From the NCBI RefSeq assembly GCF_001548055.1, contig NZ_AP014724.1, forward strand, positions 1,054,001 through 1,118,000: a DNA stretch of 64,000 nt. Reading direction: 5' to 3'. Below the pieces are notes generated by a model, which saw nothing but the letters and a program-made list of their open reading frames with translations, had not been told where the DNA came from and ran no database searches. This document shows, piece by piece, positions 54,656 through 64,000 of this stretch (the stretch's first letter is position 1; each line of letters opens with the position of its first letter). A program made the position numbers and the translations under genes. The DNA comes from Sulfurospirillum cavolei. GTDB taxonomy: Bacteria; Campylobacterota; Campylobacteria; Campylobacterales; Sulfurospirillaceae.

Positions 54656-55558
54656 TTAGCGTTTTGCTTTAACGTAGACGCGTTTTGGAGCGGGATATCC
54701 CTCTATTGTGCGACTCGGGTCTTTCGGGTCTAAAAACTGTTCCAAACTCTCGCCGAAAATCCATTCGGTTTTACGTTGTTCGTTCGTATCGGTAACTTTG
54801 ATTTCCAAGACTTCCGCGTCTTTAAATTTAGCGCGTTCCAGCCAATTGAAAAGGGCTTGAACCGTCGGAACGAAATAGACGTTGGGGATTTTAGAATAGG
54901 TTTGTGCGGGGCAAAGTGCAACGGGGCTCTCTCCGTCGATCATAAAGGTATCCAAGAAGAGTTCGCCTCCTTGATTTAAGCCTTGATAGAGTGCTTTGAG
55001 GGTTTGAATCGGATCGCTTCGGTGGTACAAAACTCCTAAACAAAAAAGCGTATCGAAACGGTGTTCGTACAGGGGAAGGTGTTCGACGCCGAGCATTTCG
55101 TAGACGATGTCGCTTTGAACAAAACGATTGATAAAGTCAAATTGGGTTTTGTACAAAGCGGAAGGGTCGAATCCGACCAATTTTTTAGGCTTTTGCATTA
55201 ACATGCGAAAAAGGTAATAGCCGTTGTTACAACCGATATCGCCGACGATTTTATCCGACAAATCAAAATGAGGTTCTAAAAGGTTGTATTTGATAAAGCT
55301 TTGCCATTCGGTATCGATGAAGGTATCGAAAAGTCGAAACGGTCCTTTTCGCCACGGCATCAGTTTTTGAGCGCACTCGTGAACGAGGTTTCGTACTGTT
55401 GAAGAAACGGAAGCGTCATCGACGTGAATGCAGTCTTCAAGTGTTACATGTAGGTTTTCAAACTGCGGAAGCAAAGCAAGAGCTTCTCGCATCGGCTTAA
55501 TATCTTTCCACTCAAGCCAAGCAAGGCGCTCTTGGCGAATCGCATCCAAAGAAGACAT
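54656..55558 (-). CDS. cmoB: tRNA U34 carboxymethyltransferase CmoB
   Basis: 300 residues. [20 protein letters not shown] and [20 protein letters not shown], then [40 protein letters not shown] and [13 protein letters not shown] are CmoB-specific. It transfers the carboxymethyl group from carboxy-SAM (made by CmoA, 31.3 kb) to 5-hydroxyuridine 34. Its ATG overlaps the lipoprotein gene end by one base. Confidence 0.95.
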   Translation of the reverse strand: MSSLDAIRQERLAWLEWKDIKPMREALALLPQFENLHVTLEDCIHVDDASVSSTVRNLVHECAQKLMPWRKGPFRLFDTFIDTEWQSFIKYNLLEPHFDLSDKIVGDIGCNNGYYLFRMLMQKPKKLVGFDPSALYKTQFDFINRFVQSDIVYEMLGVEHLPLYEHRFDTLFCLGVLYHRSDPIQTLKALYQGLNQGGELFLDTFMIDGESPVALCPAQTYSKIPNVYFVPTVQALFNWLERAKFKDAEVLEIKVTDTNEQRKTEWIFGESLEQFLDPKDPSRTIEGYPAPKRVYVKAKR

Positions 55559-55776
55559 TATTCAAAAAGGCTTTTAGTTTTATCGACGCCTTTACCCACG
55601 CCGTCGGTGACGGTTTTATAATCCACGATATTTTCGTCGCACGTTTTGTGATAGACGCCCATCGAATCGTAGTATTCCTTGCAATCGTTATAGTATCTTC
55701 CCGATACGCCGCGATCGTTAAAATAGAGGCATCCTTGAAAAATAAAAAGAGGTAAAAGGATTAATATTGTTTTCAT
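55558..55776 (-). CDS. Small lipoprotein
   Basis: 72 residues with a lipoprotein signal ([16 protein letters not shown]; lipobox FQGC, Cys16). The mature part has two further Cys ([20 protein letters not shown]), likely a disulfide. Outer-membrane sorting by the Lol system is inferred. C. jejuni has a small lipoprotein (Cj0978c) at the same place. Function unknown. Confidence 0.8.
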   Translation of the reverse strand: MKTILILLPLFIFQGCLYFNDRGVSGRYYNDCKEYYDSMGVYHKTCDENIVDYKTVTDGVGKGVDKTKSLFE

Positions 55777-55820
55777 AGCGGGTATAATACCATTCGACGA
55801 TTAATTTTTCAAGGGTCAGT

Positions 55821-57113
55821 ATGCAAGCGATTTTAGAACATTTTAAAGCGATTAGCACGATTCCCCGTTGCAGTTACCATGCCGAAAAAATGAAGGATTT
55901 TATTAAGCATTTTGCTTCCGATTTAGGCTTTGGGGTGCGAGAAGACGCTTGCGGTAACGTTTTATGCGTCAAAGGAACGCCGCACGTTTGTTTGCAGGCG
56001 CATTACGATATGGTATGCATCGGCGATACCGATCCGATAGTGCTTTATCAAGAGGATTCTTGGCTCAAAGCGCGCGCATCGACGCTCGGTGCGGACAACG
56101 GTATGGGCATGGCGATCATGTTCTGGGCGATGGAGCGTCACGACGATTTGGAATGCCTTTTTACGAGCGACGAAGAGGTCGGACTTTTAGGTGCGATGGG
56201 ATTTTCATTACCGTTACGATCGGATTATATTTTAAATTTAGATGCGGAAGAAGCGGGCGAAATTTACATCGGTTGCGCCGGAGGCGTTGACGTGCATGCA
56301 ACGCTAGAGCTCACGTACGCGCCGTTGGAAAAAGAGGCATTGCTTTACGAAGTGCATGCATTTGATTTTTTAGGCGGTCATTCGGGCGTCGATATCGATA
56401 AACCGATCCCCTCGGCGATTAAAGCATTGGCGTACGAGTTATTGCATCACAAAGAGATTCGACTCGTTTCGATTGAGGGCGGAGAACGTTTAAATGCCAT
56501 TCCTAAAAGTGCTACGGCAGTCGTTGCGTGTTCTCACCCTTTAGGCATCACCGATCCTCGCATACGGGTACGACGCCTTGAAGACGCACGTTTTACGCAC
56601 GCACTCGTTCAAAGCGATCGTATCGTCAGTGCTTTGGGTGCTTTTGCTCAAGGCGTTCGCGCATGGGACAAAACCTTGGATATTCCCTCTTTGAGCATGA
56701 ATTTAGGTATCGTGACGCAAAAGCAAAACGAACTTCACGTCGAAGTGTCGATTCGTGCGATGGATGATGAAAATTTAGCTATACTTGCAAACGAAACGAC
56801 GGCGTTTTTTAAGGGTTTTAGCTTTACATGTAAGCTAGAAGGCGGACACGGAGCATGGAAGCCTTCCGTCGGTGCTTTTGCCGACGTTGTACGAGACGCC
56901 ATGCAAACTTTTTACCCGCATGCCGTCTTTAAAGCCATTCATGCAGGGCTCGAATGCGGTGAACTCGTCGCGCGCCAATCGAAAAAAATTGAAGCGGTCT
57001 CCATCGGACCTACGATTCGCTATCCCCATGCGGTACGCGAAGAGTGCGATTTGGATTCGGTAGAACGCATTGCACAGGTCGTTCAAAAAATTATTTCATT
57101 TTATAAGGATTAA
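55821..57113 (+). CDS. pepD: Aminoacyl-histidine dipeptidase (M20 family)
   Basis: 430 residues, slightly shorter than E. coli PepD. Zinc-site motifs are CLQAHYDMVCIGD, TLGADNGMGMAIMFWAMERH and FTSDEEVGLLGAMGF, with NLDAEEAGEIYIGCAGG and VHAFDFLGGHSGVDIDKPIP. It hydrolyses Xaa-His dipeptides and related substrates. TTACATGTAA at 56824 encodes FTCK. C. jejuni has pepD (Cj0980) nearby. Confidence 0.94.
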   Translation: MQAILEHFKAISTIPRCSYHAEKMKDFIKHFASDLGFGVREDACGNVLCVKGTPHVCLQAHYDMVCIGDTDPIVLYQEDSWLKARASTLGADNGMGMAIMFWAMERHDDLECLFTSDEEVGLLGAMGFSLPLRSDYILNLDAEEAGEIYIGCAGGVDVHATLELTYAPLEKEALLYEVHAFDFLGGHSGVDIDKPIPSAIKALAYELLHHKEIRLVSIEGGERLNAIPKSATAVVACSHPLGITDPRIRVRRLEDARFTHALVQSDRIVSALGAFAQGVRAWDKTLDIPSLSMNLGIVTQKQNELHVEVSIRAMDDENLAILANETTAFFKGFSFTCKLEGGHGAWKPSVGAFADVVRDAMQTFYPHAVFKAIHAGLECGELVARQSKKIEAVSIGPTIRYPHAVREECDLDSVERIAQVVQKIISFYKD

Positions 57114-57116
57114 CTC

Positions 57117-57680
57117 ATGGCACTGATTCAATCGGCTCCTATTGCTTTAGGTACGCCGCTTAAACATTTTAGTCTTGAAGATCCCGACGGAAACGGGTTG
57201 AGTAGCAAAACGCTCTTCGGTAAAGGCGGTTTTTTGCTGGCGGTGATGTGTAATCATTGCCCTTATGCCAACGCGGTGTGGAAACGTCTGGTCGCCGTAG
57301 CGGAGTTTGCGAAAAAATTGGATATTTCGACCGTTGCGATTAACCCGAACATTCATCCCAATTATCCGGAAGATTCGCCGGCGCATATGCGCGATAAAAT
57401 TGCCGAAATGGGCATTTTCTTCCCGTATTTGATTGATGAAAAACAAGAAGTCGCTCAGAGTTTGGGCGCGACATGTACACCCGATATCTTTTTATTCGAT
57501 GCGGAGCAAAAGCTCTATTATCACGGGCGTATCGACGATAATTGGCGCGATGAATCCGCCGTAAAAGAAGAAGAGCTCCGCGAAGCGATTATGTTGCTTT
57601 TTAGCAAACAAGAAGCCCCCAAAGTCCAACACCCCTCCATGGGATGTTCGATCAAATGGATCGATACGGTCACGGGTTAA
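57117..57680 (+). CDS. Peroxiredoxin/thioredoxin-fold protein
   Basis: 187 residues: APIALGTPLKHFSLEDPDGN, then VMCNHCPYANAVWKRLVAVA with a CxxC-type pair, ISTVAINPNIHPNYPEDSPA, and a resolving Cys in GATCTPDIFLFDAEQKLYYH. This matches the AhpC/TSA-like family found beside thiol-redox genes. No signal peptide, so cytoplasmic. 3 bases after pepD, 4-base overlap with convergent nth. Confidence 0.87.
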   Translation: MALIQSAPIALGTPLKHFSLEDPDGNGLSSKTLFGKGGFLLAVMCNHCPYANAVWKRLVAVAEFAKKLDISTVAINPNIHPNYPEDSPAHMRDKIAEMGIFFPYLIDEKQEVAQSLGATCTPDIFLFDAEQKLYYHGRIDDNWRDESAVKEEELREAIMLLFSKQEAPKVQHPSMGCSIKWIDTVTG

Positions 57681-58321
57681 ACGGCTTTAAACCCGTCTTT
57701 ACTTTTACAATAAGGCTGCAAAAGGCAGGTATCGCAAAGCGGCTTGATCGCTTTGCAATGGTATCTGCCGAACAATACCATCGCTTGATGGAGCGTATCC
57801 AAATCGTTCTTAAAAAGTTTCGTTAACTCTTCTTCGGTTTTAACGGCTGTTTTAGCATTTGAAAGCCCCAATCGGTGAGCGACGCGAAAAACGTGCGTAT
57901 CGACCGCCATCAAATTCGCTTTGGCGTACTCGATCATAACGACGTGAGCCGTTTTTTGTCCGACTCCCGCGAGTGTGATCAGTTGCGTTTCGTCAAGCGG
58001 AATTTCTCCGCCGTATGTTTGAACGACGGTTTGCGCCATCTTGACGAGGTTTTGTGCTTTGTTGTTAAAGAACGAACACGAACGAATCAGGGCTTTGACG
58101 TTTTCAAGATCGGCGGAAGCTAAGGCTTGGACGTCCGGGTAGTGTTTAAAAAGCTCGGGAGTAATGATGTTGACGCGTTTGTCGGTGCATTGTGCGGAGA
58201 GCATAACGCATACCAAAAGCTCGTACAACGAGTGATAGCGTAATTCCGTAACGGCTTGCGCATAATGCTCTAAAAAAAAGGCTTTAATGGCTTGAACTTC
58301 TTTGGCGGCGGCTTTTTTCAT
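57677..58321 (-). CDS. nth: Endonuclease III
   Basis: 214 residues. The helix-hairpin-helix ITLAGVGQKTAHVVMIEY has the catalytic Lys, followed by the catalytic Asp in AVDTHVFRVAHRLGLS. The 4Fe-4S cluster motif is CKAIKPLCDTCLLQPYC (C-X6-C-X2-C-X5-C). It removes oxidised pyrimidines and cuts AP sites in base excision repair. Confidence 0.97.
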   Translation of the reverse strand: MKKAAAKEVQAIKAFFLEHYAQAVTELRYHSLYELLVCVMLSAQCTDKRVNIITPELFKHYPDVQALASADLENVKALIRSCSFFNNKAQNLVKMAQTVVQTYGGEIPLDETQLITLAGVGQKTAHVVMIEYAKANLMAVDTHVFRVAHRLGLSNAKTAVKTEEELTKLFKNDLDTLHQAMVLFGRYHCKAIKPLCDTCLLQPYCKSKDGFKAV

Positions 58322-58446
58322 AATTGACTAAACCTTGATTCTTTTTGGAAAAATTATACCGCTAATCCTTGAAATTAACACTTTATTTAAGAAATCGTAA
58401 TATCATTTTAGATAGAATTCCACAATAACTTTCTTAAAGGACTTGA

Positions 58447-59259
58447 GTGAAAAAAATTATTCTAAGTAGTATTGCCGCGGCAGTACTTGGCGTGAGTTTA
58501 AATGCGACGGTTTTTGCAACCGTTAACGGCGAAGACGTAACGGATCAAGATATTGCGGTATTAATGCGCGCAATGCAAGGTGCAAAGTTTGAGACACTCC
58601 CCGAAGATGCCAAACAAAAAATCGTCGAGCAAGCGATTGAACGTAAATTGTTAACCGCCGAAGCGATGAAAAGCGGCGTCGAAAAAGACAAAGATTATGC
58701 CGAAGCACTCAAACGCATTAAGAGCGATCTCGCCCTTGAAGTTTGGATGAAAAAAATCTTTGACGGCGTCAAAGTAAGCCCTCAAGAAGTCAAAGACTAT
58801 TACGATAAAAATGCCGATAAATTTATGCAACCGGCAACCGTAAAAGCACGACATGTCCTCGTTAAAACGGAAGAAGAAGCTAAAGACGTCATCAAACAAC
58901 TCGACGGCCTTTCCGGTCAAAAACTTGCCGATAAATTCATTGAACTTGCAACGACCAAATCAACGGGTCCTAGTGGTCAAGGCGGCGGCGATCTCGGTTG
59001 GTTTGCGGCAAATCAAATGGTAAAACCTTTTGCGGATGCAGCATTTGCGCTTAAAAAAGGCGAAATTACAAAAGTTCCCGTTCAAACACAATTCGGATAC
59101 CACGTTATTTTAGTCGAAGATACGAAAGCGGCTGAAAAAGCAACGTTTGAAACGGTTAAAGCTAACATCGAAAACGGTTTGAAAATGGAAAAATTCCGTG
59201 TTCAAGTTTCCGAAAAAGCTAAAAAATTACGCCAAAACGCTAAAGTAACGACGAAATAG
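58447..59259 (+). CDS. peb4: Periplasmic SurA-like peptidyl-prolyl isomerase (PEB4 family)
   Basis: 270 residues from GTG 58447. A signal peptide (MKKIILSSIAAAVLGVSLNA), then a SurA-N-like chaperone domain (TVNGEDVTDQDIAVLMRAMQ), and a parvulin domain (ARHVLVKTEEEAKDVIKQLD, GPSGQGGGDLGWFAANQMVK, VQTQFGYHVILVED). It helps outer-membrane proteins fold. The gene precedes fbaA as in C. jejuni (Cj0596-Cj0597, as I recall), although here 256 bases with a repeat separate them. Confidence 0.93.
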   Translation: MKKIILSSIAAAVLGVSLNATVFATVNGEDVTDQDIAVLMRAMQGAKFETLPEDAKQKIVEQAIERKLLTAEAMKSGVEKDKDYAEALKRIKSDLALEVWMKKIFDGVKVSPQEVKDYYDKNADKFMQPATVKARHVLVKTEEEAKDVIKQLDGLSGQKLADKFIELATTKSTGPSGQGGGDLGWFAANQMVKPFADAAFALKKGEITKVPVQTQFGYHVILVEDTKAAEKATFETVKANIENGLKMEKFRVQVSEKAKKLRQNAKVTTK

Positions 59260-59310
59260 TCAAATGACACGCCTTACGCTTTGCCGTTAAGGCGTGAAAA
59301 CAAGATAAAT

Positions 59311-59387
59311 GCAGTTTTTTCTGCCTCGCACGAGGCAAGCTTTAGTCAAAGCGAAGCGTAGCTTTTCGGGCTTTGCCGTTAAGGCGT
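59311..59387 (+). repeat. 77-bp direct repeat, copy 1 (REP-like)
   Basis: 67 identical bases shared with copy 2, then a 10-base end differing at two positions. Contains GCAG-T6-CTGC and the tight palindrome GCCTCG-CA-CGAGGC. A shorter related piece (CTTTGCCGTTAAGGCGT) lies just before, at 59279-59295. Confidence 0.9.
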
Positions 59388-59412
59388 TAAAATGATAAAG
59401 CGTTAAAGTGAG

Positions 59413-59489
59413 GCAGTTTTTTCTGCCTCGCACGAGGCAAGCTTTAGTCAAAGCGAAGCGTAGCTTTTCGGGCTTTGCCCGGAAGGCGT
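59413..59489 (+). repeat. 77-bp direct repeat, copy 2 (REP-like)
   Basis: Identical to copy 1 over the first 67 bases; the end reads CGGAAGGCGT rather than GTTAAGGCGT. Repeat unit spacing is 102 bases. It ends 26 bases before the fbaA ATG, so it lies in the probable fbaA leader. Each copy offers a hairpin and a T6 run and could terminate peb4 transcription. Confidence 0.9.
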
Positions 59490-59515
59490 GTAAAAATTAA
59501 AAACAAAGGCGTTTT

Positions 59516-60592
<1,077 letters not shown>

Positions 60593-60597
60593 AATAC

Positions 60598-60617
60598 AAG
60601 GCCTCGAAAGAGGTCTT
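60598..60617 (+). terminator. Hairpin after fbaA
   Basis: AAGGCCTC-GAAA-GAGGTCTT forms an 8-bp stem (one G-T pair) with a stable GAAA tetraloop, 5 bases past the fbaA stop and 11 before the next start. No T-run follows, so it may attenuate rather than terminate. Confidence 0.45.
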
Positions 60618-60628
60618 GACCTTTGTCG

Positions 60629-61504
60629 ATGGTCTCTTTTCAACCCTCTTTATTTGAAGAAAAATTTTTTCAAAACCGCCGCATCTATTTTAAACGCGAC
60701 GACCTTTTAGACGTCGATTTTTCCGGCAACAAAGCGCGTAAATTTTACGCTTTTTTAGTGCGGGATTTTCCGCATATTCGACGTGTCGTCAGCTCCGGTT
60801 CCAATCAATCCAATGCGATGTATTCGCTCTCCGTTTTGGCAAAAAAAAGAGGATGGGAATTTATTTACGTTTGCGACCATATTCCGTCATTTCTCAAACA
60901 AAATCCCATCGGCAATTACGCTAAAGCCCTTGAAAACGGTATGCGTATTTTCGAGTCGTCCTCGCGCGAAACCGCACTAGAGGCTTTCTTGGATTCGCAT
61001 ACCTTACATGTCAAGGAGGGCGGAAGGCAAAAAGAGGCGGAAGAGGGCGTGGCACTTTTGGCACAAGAATTGGTGTGCGACGTCGCGCGCGAACATATCG
61101 AGAATCCCTACCTTTTTTTACCTTCAGGTACGGGAACGACGGCACTTTTTTTGCAAAAACACTTGCCTTTCAAGGTTTATACCTGTGCTACGGTAGGCGA
61201 TAGCGCGTATTTGAGGCGCCAATGGGAATCCATTGAGACAAACGTACATGTCTATCCGACGATTTTGGAAACGCATCGAAAATACCGTTACGGCAAACTT
61301 TACCGCGAGCTTTTCGAGGTTTGGAAAAACGTACAGGCGGAAACGGGTGTCACGTTTGATTTGGTGTACGACCCTTTGGGCTGGAAAGTTCTGATAGAGC
61401 ATCTTTTGATGCTGAAAGGAACGCCGATTTATTTGCACCAAGGCGGGCTTTTGGGCAATACGTCGATGCTTCAACGCTACGCGCGCAAAGCAATTATGTT
61501 ATAA
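60629..61504 (+). CDS. PLP-dependent ACC deaminase/D-cysteine desulfhydrase family protein
   Basis: 291 residues from ATG 60629; TTG 60623 is an alternative. Fold-type II PLP features: YFKRDDLLDVDFSGNKARKF with the Schiff-base Lys, VSSGSNQSNAMYSLSVLAKK, and the phosphate loop LPSGTGTTALFL. The family deaminates 1-aminocyclopropane-1-carboxylate or desulfhydrates D-cysteine; this one is short and the substrate is not determinable. TTACATGTCA at 61004 encodes TLHVK. Confidence 0.85.
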   Translation: MVSFQPSLFEEKFFQNRRIYFKRDDLLDVDFSGNKARKFYAFLVRDFPHIRRVVSSGSNQSNAMYSLSVLAKKRGWEFIYVCDHIPSFLKQNPIGNYAKALENGMRIFESSSRETALEAFLDSHTLHVKEGGRQKEAEEGVALLAQELVCDVAREHIENPYLFLPSGTGTTALFLQKHLPFKVYTCATVGDSAYLRRQWESIETNVHVYPTILETHRKYRYGKLYRELFEVWKNVQAETGVTFDLVYDPLGWKVLIEHLLMLKGTPIYLHQGGLLGNTSMLQRYARKAIML

Positions 61505-61624
61505 TAGAGCTCTTATAAGCCGTTTTCAAAAGCATAGTGCACCAACATTTATTGTGACGTGCCGTTGCGATGCTTAGGGCTGATTGAACACAGTTGATTG
61601 ATGAATTTTAACGAGGAAAAAACG

Positions 61625-62917
61625 ATGCTACTTTTAAAAACCGAGCAGAAAGACTTTCAAACGCATTTTGATGCACTTTTACGCCGCGGACATATGGATA
61701 TGGAAAACGTTTCAAAAATCGTCGGAGGTATTTTGAACGAAATCAAAGCCGAAGGAAACGATGCACTCAAGCGACATATCGAGAAGTTCGACCGATGGCA
61801 TGTTGAAAACGACGCGGCTTTATGCGTAACGCCTGAGACGATGAAGGCGGCGTACGATACGTTGGATGCACCCCTCAAACAAGCACTGGAGCTTGCGTAT
61901 CGACGCATTTATACCTATCATGAGAAATTAATGCCTAAATCATGGCTTGATTTTGAAGACAACGGAACGGTGCTCGGGCAAAAGGTCACGCCGATGGATC
62001 GTGCGGGACTTTATATTCCCGGCGGTAAAGCGGCATATCCGAGCAGTTTACTGATGAACGCCATTCCCGCAATCGTCGCAGGCGTCAAAGAGATCGTTGT
62101 TTGTACGCCGGCTCCCGATAACGAGCTTAATCCTTTATTATTGGCGGCGATGCACGTGTGTCGTATCGAAAAAGCGTACAAAGTCGGTGGAGCAAGTGCC
62201 ATCGGCGCGATGGCGTACGGCACGCAAAGTATTCCGAAAGTCGACGTGATTACGGGACCTGGCAATATTTTTGTCGCAACGGCTAAGAAAATGGTATTCG
62301 GCGAGGTCAATATCGATATGATCGCAGGTCCAAGCGAAATCGGCGTTTTAGCCGATGAGAGCGCAAATGCGAACCATTTGGCGATCGATTTGCTCTCACA
62401 AGCCGAACACGATGAAATGGCAAGTTCTATTTTGATTACGCCTTCGTCCGAGATTGCGGAAAAAACGCGCAAAGAGATTGACACGTGGCTTCCAACCTTG
62501 CAACGAAAAGCGATTGCGGAGGTGTCGATTCAAGAGCGAGGCGCGATTATTCTCACGCGCGATATGGACGAAGCGGTGGCTTTAATGAATCAAATCGCGC
62601 CGGAACATCTGGAAATCGTCACGTCTCACCCGTTTGATCTTTTGCCGAAAATTCGTCACGCGGGTGCCATTTTTATGGGAGCGTATACGCCAGAACCGAT
62701 CGGAGATTATATCGCAGGTCCTAATCATACGCTTCCTACAGGAGGAACCGCAAAATTTTATTCGCCTTTGAGCGTCGATCACTTTTTGAAACGCTCTTCG
62801 ATCATTAGTATGAGCAAACAAGGCATCGACGAGATCGGCGAAGCATGTGCACTGCTTGCTAAGACCGAAGGACTTGGAGCACACGAAGCGAGCGTTAAGG
62901 TTCGATTAAAAGCATGA
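61625..62917 (+). CDS. hisD: Histidinol dehydrogenase
   Basis: 430 residues from ATG 61625, behind GAGGAAAAAACG. MDRAGLYIPGGKAAYPSSLL, VDVITGPGNIFVATAKKMVF, IDMIAGPSEIGVLADESAN, LLSQAEHDEMA and PNHTLPTGGTAKFYSPLSVD carry the zinc and catalytic residues. It catalyses the last two oxidations of histidine synthesis. The 120-base region upstream shows no clear histidine-rich leader peptide. Its end overlaps panE by 4 bases. Confidence 0.97.
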   Translation: MLLLKTEQKDFQTHFDALLRRGHMDMENVSKIVGGILNEIKAEGNDALKRHIEKFDRWHVENDAALCVTPETMKAAYDTLDAPLKQALELAYRRIYTYHEKLMPKSWLDFEDNGTVLGQKVTPMDRAGLYIPGGKAAYPSSLLMNAIPAIVAGVKEIVVCTPAPDNELNPLLLAAMHVCRIEKAYKVGGASAIGAMAYGTQSIPKVDVITGPGNIFVATAKKMVFGEVNIDMIAGPSEIGVLADESANANHLAIDLLSQAEHDEMASSILITPSSEIAEKTRKEIDTWLPTLQRKAIAEVSIQERGAIILTRDMDEAVALMNQIAPEHLEIVTSHPFDLLPKIRHAGAIFMGAYTPEPIGDYIAGPNHTLPTGGTAKFYSPLSVDHFLKRSSIISMSKQGIDEIGEACALLAKTEGLGAHEASVKVRLKA

Positions 62918-63867
62918 AGTTTATTGTTTTAGGCGCGGGCGGAGTCGGAAGTTATTTTGCCGCAAAGCTCTTGCGAGCGGGTCATGAAGTTTTATTGGTG
63001 GCGCGCGGCGCACATTTGGAAGCGTTGCGTACGGAAGGTTTGCACCTATTTCACCCCGATTTGACGTGTTCGATGCCCGTTCACGCCGTGGACATGGAGG
63101 CGTTATTCTCTATCGACGTGCTTGAGTACGATGCGATTTTACTTGCGACAAAGTCGATGGCGACGCGGGAAGTTGCGATTTTTTTGGCAAAACGCTTACG
63201 TGGAAACGTGAAAATTCCTTATATCGTTTCATTGCAAAACGGTGTCGAAAATGAAGCGATTTTATGCGATTACTTCGCGGAAGAGTACGTTATCGGCGCG
63301 TTGACGCGCAAAATAGGCGCACATGTAATCGCCCCGGGACGCATCGAAGCGGTCGGTGAGGCCGAAACGATCGTGGGTACGTTGTTCTCGACGACGGAAA
63401 ATGAGTTATTCTTGGAAACACTTGCACAATCGTTTAACGAAGCGGGTATCCCGACGCATACGACGTACGATATTCGTCAAGAGTTATGGAAAAAGCTGAT
63501 CATTAACAACGGAGTAAATGCGTTGTGTGCTCTTTTGGAAGTTAAAACGGGCGTTTTGTTCGACGATACCAAACTCTCTGCCTTGGTCTACGGCTTAATG
63601 CAGGAGACGGCACGTGCAGCACGAAGCTTACATGTCAAGATTTCTCAAGAAGACGTCGATGCGATGTTTGAACTGATTTCGCATTTCGACTCGATCAAAC
63701 CTTCGATGTTGGTCGATTGGGAACATCATCGTGCGTTGGAAATCGATGAGATTTGCGGTATCGTGATTCGCGCCCTTCATCAAATCGGTGAGGACGCGGC
63801 GTATACGAAAACGATTGCGACGCTTTTAGAATTTAAGACGGAGAAACGAAACCATGACAGAGATTAA
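62914..63867 (+). CDS. panE: 2-dehydropantoate 2-reductase
   Basis: 317 residues. Rossmann motif FIVLGAGGVGSYFAAKLLRA, LLATKSMATREVAIFLA, SLQNGVENEAILCDYF, and the catalytic Lys in RQELWKKLIINNGVNALCAL. The C-terminal helical domain ends SMLVDWEHHRALEIDEICG. It reduces ketopantoate to pantoate for coenzyme A. TTACATGTCA at 63628 encodes SLHVK. It overlaps mogA by 14 bases. Confidence 0.93.
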   Translation: MKFIVLGAGGVGSYFAAKLLRAGHEVLLVARGAHLEALRTEGLHLFHPDLTCSMPVHAVDMEALFSIDVLEYDAILLATKSMATREVAIFLAKRLRGNVKIPYIVSLQNGVENEAILCDYFAEEYVIGALTRKIGAHVIAPGRIEAVGEAETIVGTLFSTTENELFLETLAQSFNEAGIPTHTTYDIRQELWKKLIINNGVNALCALLEVKTGVLFDDTKLSALVYGLMQETARAARSLHVKISQEDVDAMFELISHFDSIKPSMLVDWEHHRALEIDEICGIVIRALHQIGEDAAYTKTIATLLEFKTEKRNHDRD

Positions 63868-64000
63868 AATCGGAATTTTAACCGTATCGGATCGCGCCAG
63901 CGCCGGTGTTTACGAAGACCTCTCAGGGCAGGCGATTATCGCTACCCTCAATGAGTATTTAAGTTCTCCGTGGAAAAGTGCGTATCGCGTTATTCCCGAC
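63854..64000 (+). CDS. mogA: Molybdopterin adenylyltransferase, 3' end outside window
   Basis: Only the first 49 residues are present: MTEIKIGILTVSDRASAGVY, then EDLSGQAIIATLNEYL. The N-terminal TVSDRASAGxYED is diagnostic of MogA, which adenylylates molybdopterin before molybdenum insertion. Translationally coupled to panE through a 14-base overlap. Confidence 0.9.
   Translation, partial: MTEIKIGILTVSDRASAGVYEDLSGQAIIATLNEYLSSPWKSAYRVIPD

Noticed and set aside
59279-59489. CRISPR array
   Set aside because: Only two long units with a 25-base interval and internal hairpins; no cas genes in the window.
61505-61624. Histidine attenuator before hisD
   Set aside because: No run of His codons and no terminator/antiterminator pair could be recognised.

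Overview
The window reads as chromosome of a Campylobacterota (Epsilonproteobacteria) bacterium, most like Sulfurospirillum or a near relative; the genus is an inference from gene content and base composition. Phylum-level markers are HobA beside a short delta-prime subunit, and four gene runs that I recall as also neighbouring in Campylobacter jejuni or Helicobacter pylori. These are cprS-cprR-htrA-cbpA-hspR-kefB, hemW-rppH-lysC-hobA-holB-folP...ligA-tlyA-ribF-cmoA, nadE-lpxK-thrC-kdsB, and peb4-fbaA. Genes are packed tightly, often overlapping by 1 to 14 bases. I see no rRNA, tRNA or CRISPR array.

Layout. 1-5.8 kb: the 3' part of an acyl-CoA ligase, then rpmH-rnpA-yidD-yidC-jag-mnmE (ribosome, RNase P, membrane insertion, tRNA wobble modification). 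Here rnpA and mnmE lack an ordinary start codon. 5.9-14.1 kb: NhaA, a haem-sensing GGDEF-EAL protein, LolA, SecA, and a LolC/E-type permease. 14.2-21.2 kb: envelope and protein stress, with a degenerate GGDEF protein, CprS/CprR, HtrA, CbpA, HspR and a Kef-type transporter. 21.2-32.0 kb: the hemW-to-cmoA housekeeping run. 32.0-36.4 kb: a DHH phosphoesterase, flhA, an Rrf2 regulator and rpsO.

36.5-39.73 kb is the only accessory stretch. It is AT-rich and holds a small HTH gene coupled to a 56-residue ORF. Beyond that are two unrelated exported proteins of exactly 248 residues, each preceded by a copy of the same 47-base hairpin element (copies exactly 1000 bp apart), a coupled mini-ORF and a decayed third gene. 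This is the best candidate here for an undescribed element. 39.73-43.2 kb: hrcA-grpE-dnaK, with a HAIR-like site over the promoter and a CIRCE-like site over the leader.

43.2-64 kb: an HD-GYP phosphodiesterase, PPK2, DsbD, then kdsB-thrC-argB-lpxK-degT-nadE on the minus strand. After these come a metallo-hydrolase, a Cj0977-like hot-dog protein, CmoB, a lipoprotein, PepD, Nth, the PEB4/SurA chaperone, FbaA behind a 77-bp direct repeat, a PLP enzyme, HisD, PanE and the start of MogA.

A 10-bp palindrome, TKACATGTMA, occurs 17 times across the window, against fewer than one expected. It lies both between genes and inside unrelated genes, where it imposes recurrent Leu-His-Val or Thr-Cys-Lys words. 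It looks like a genome-wide DNA signal.
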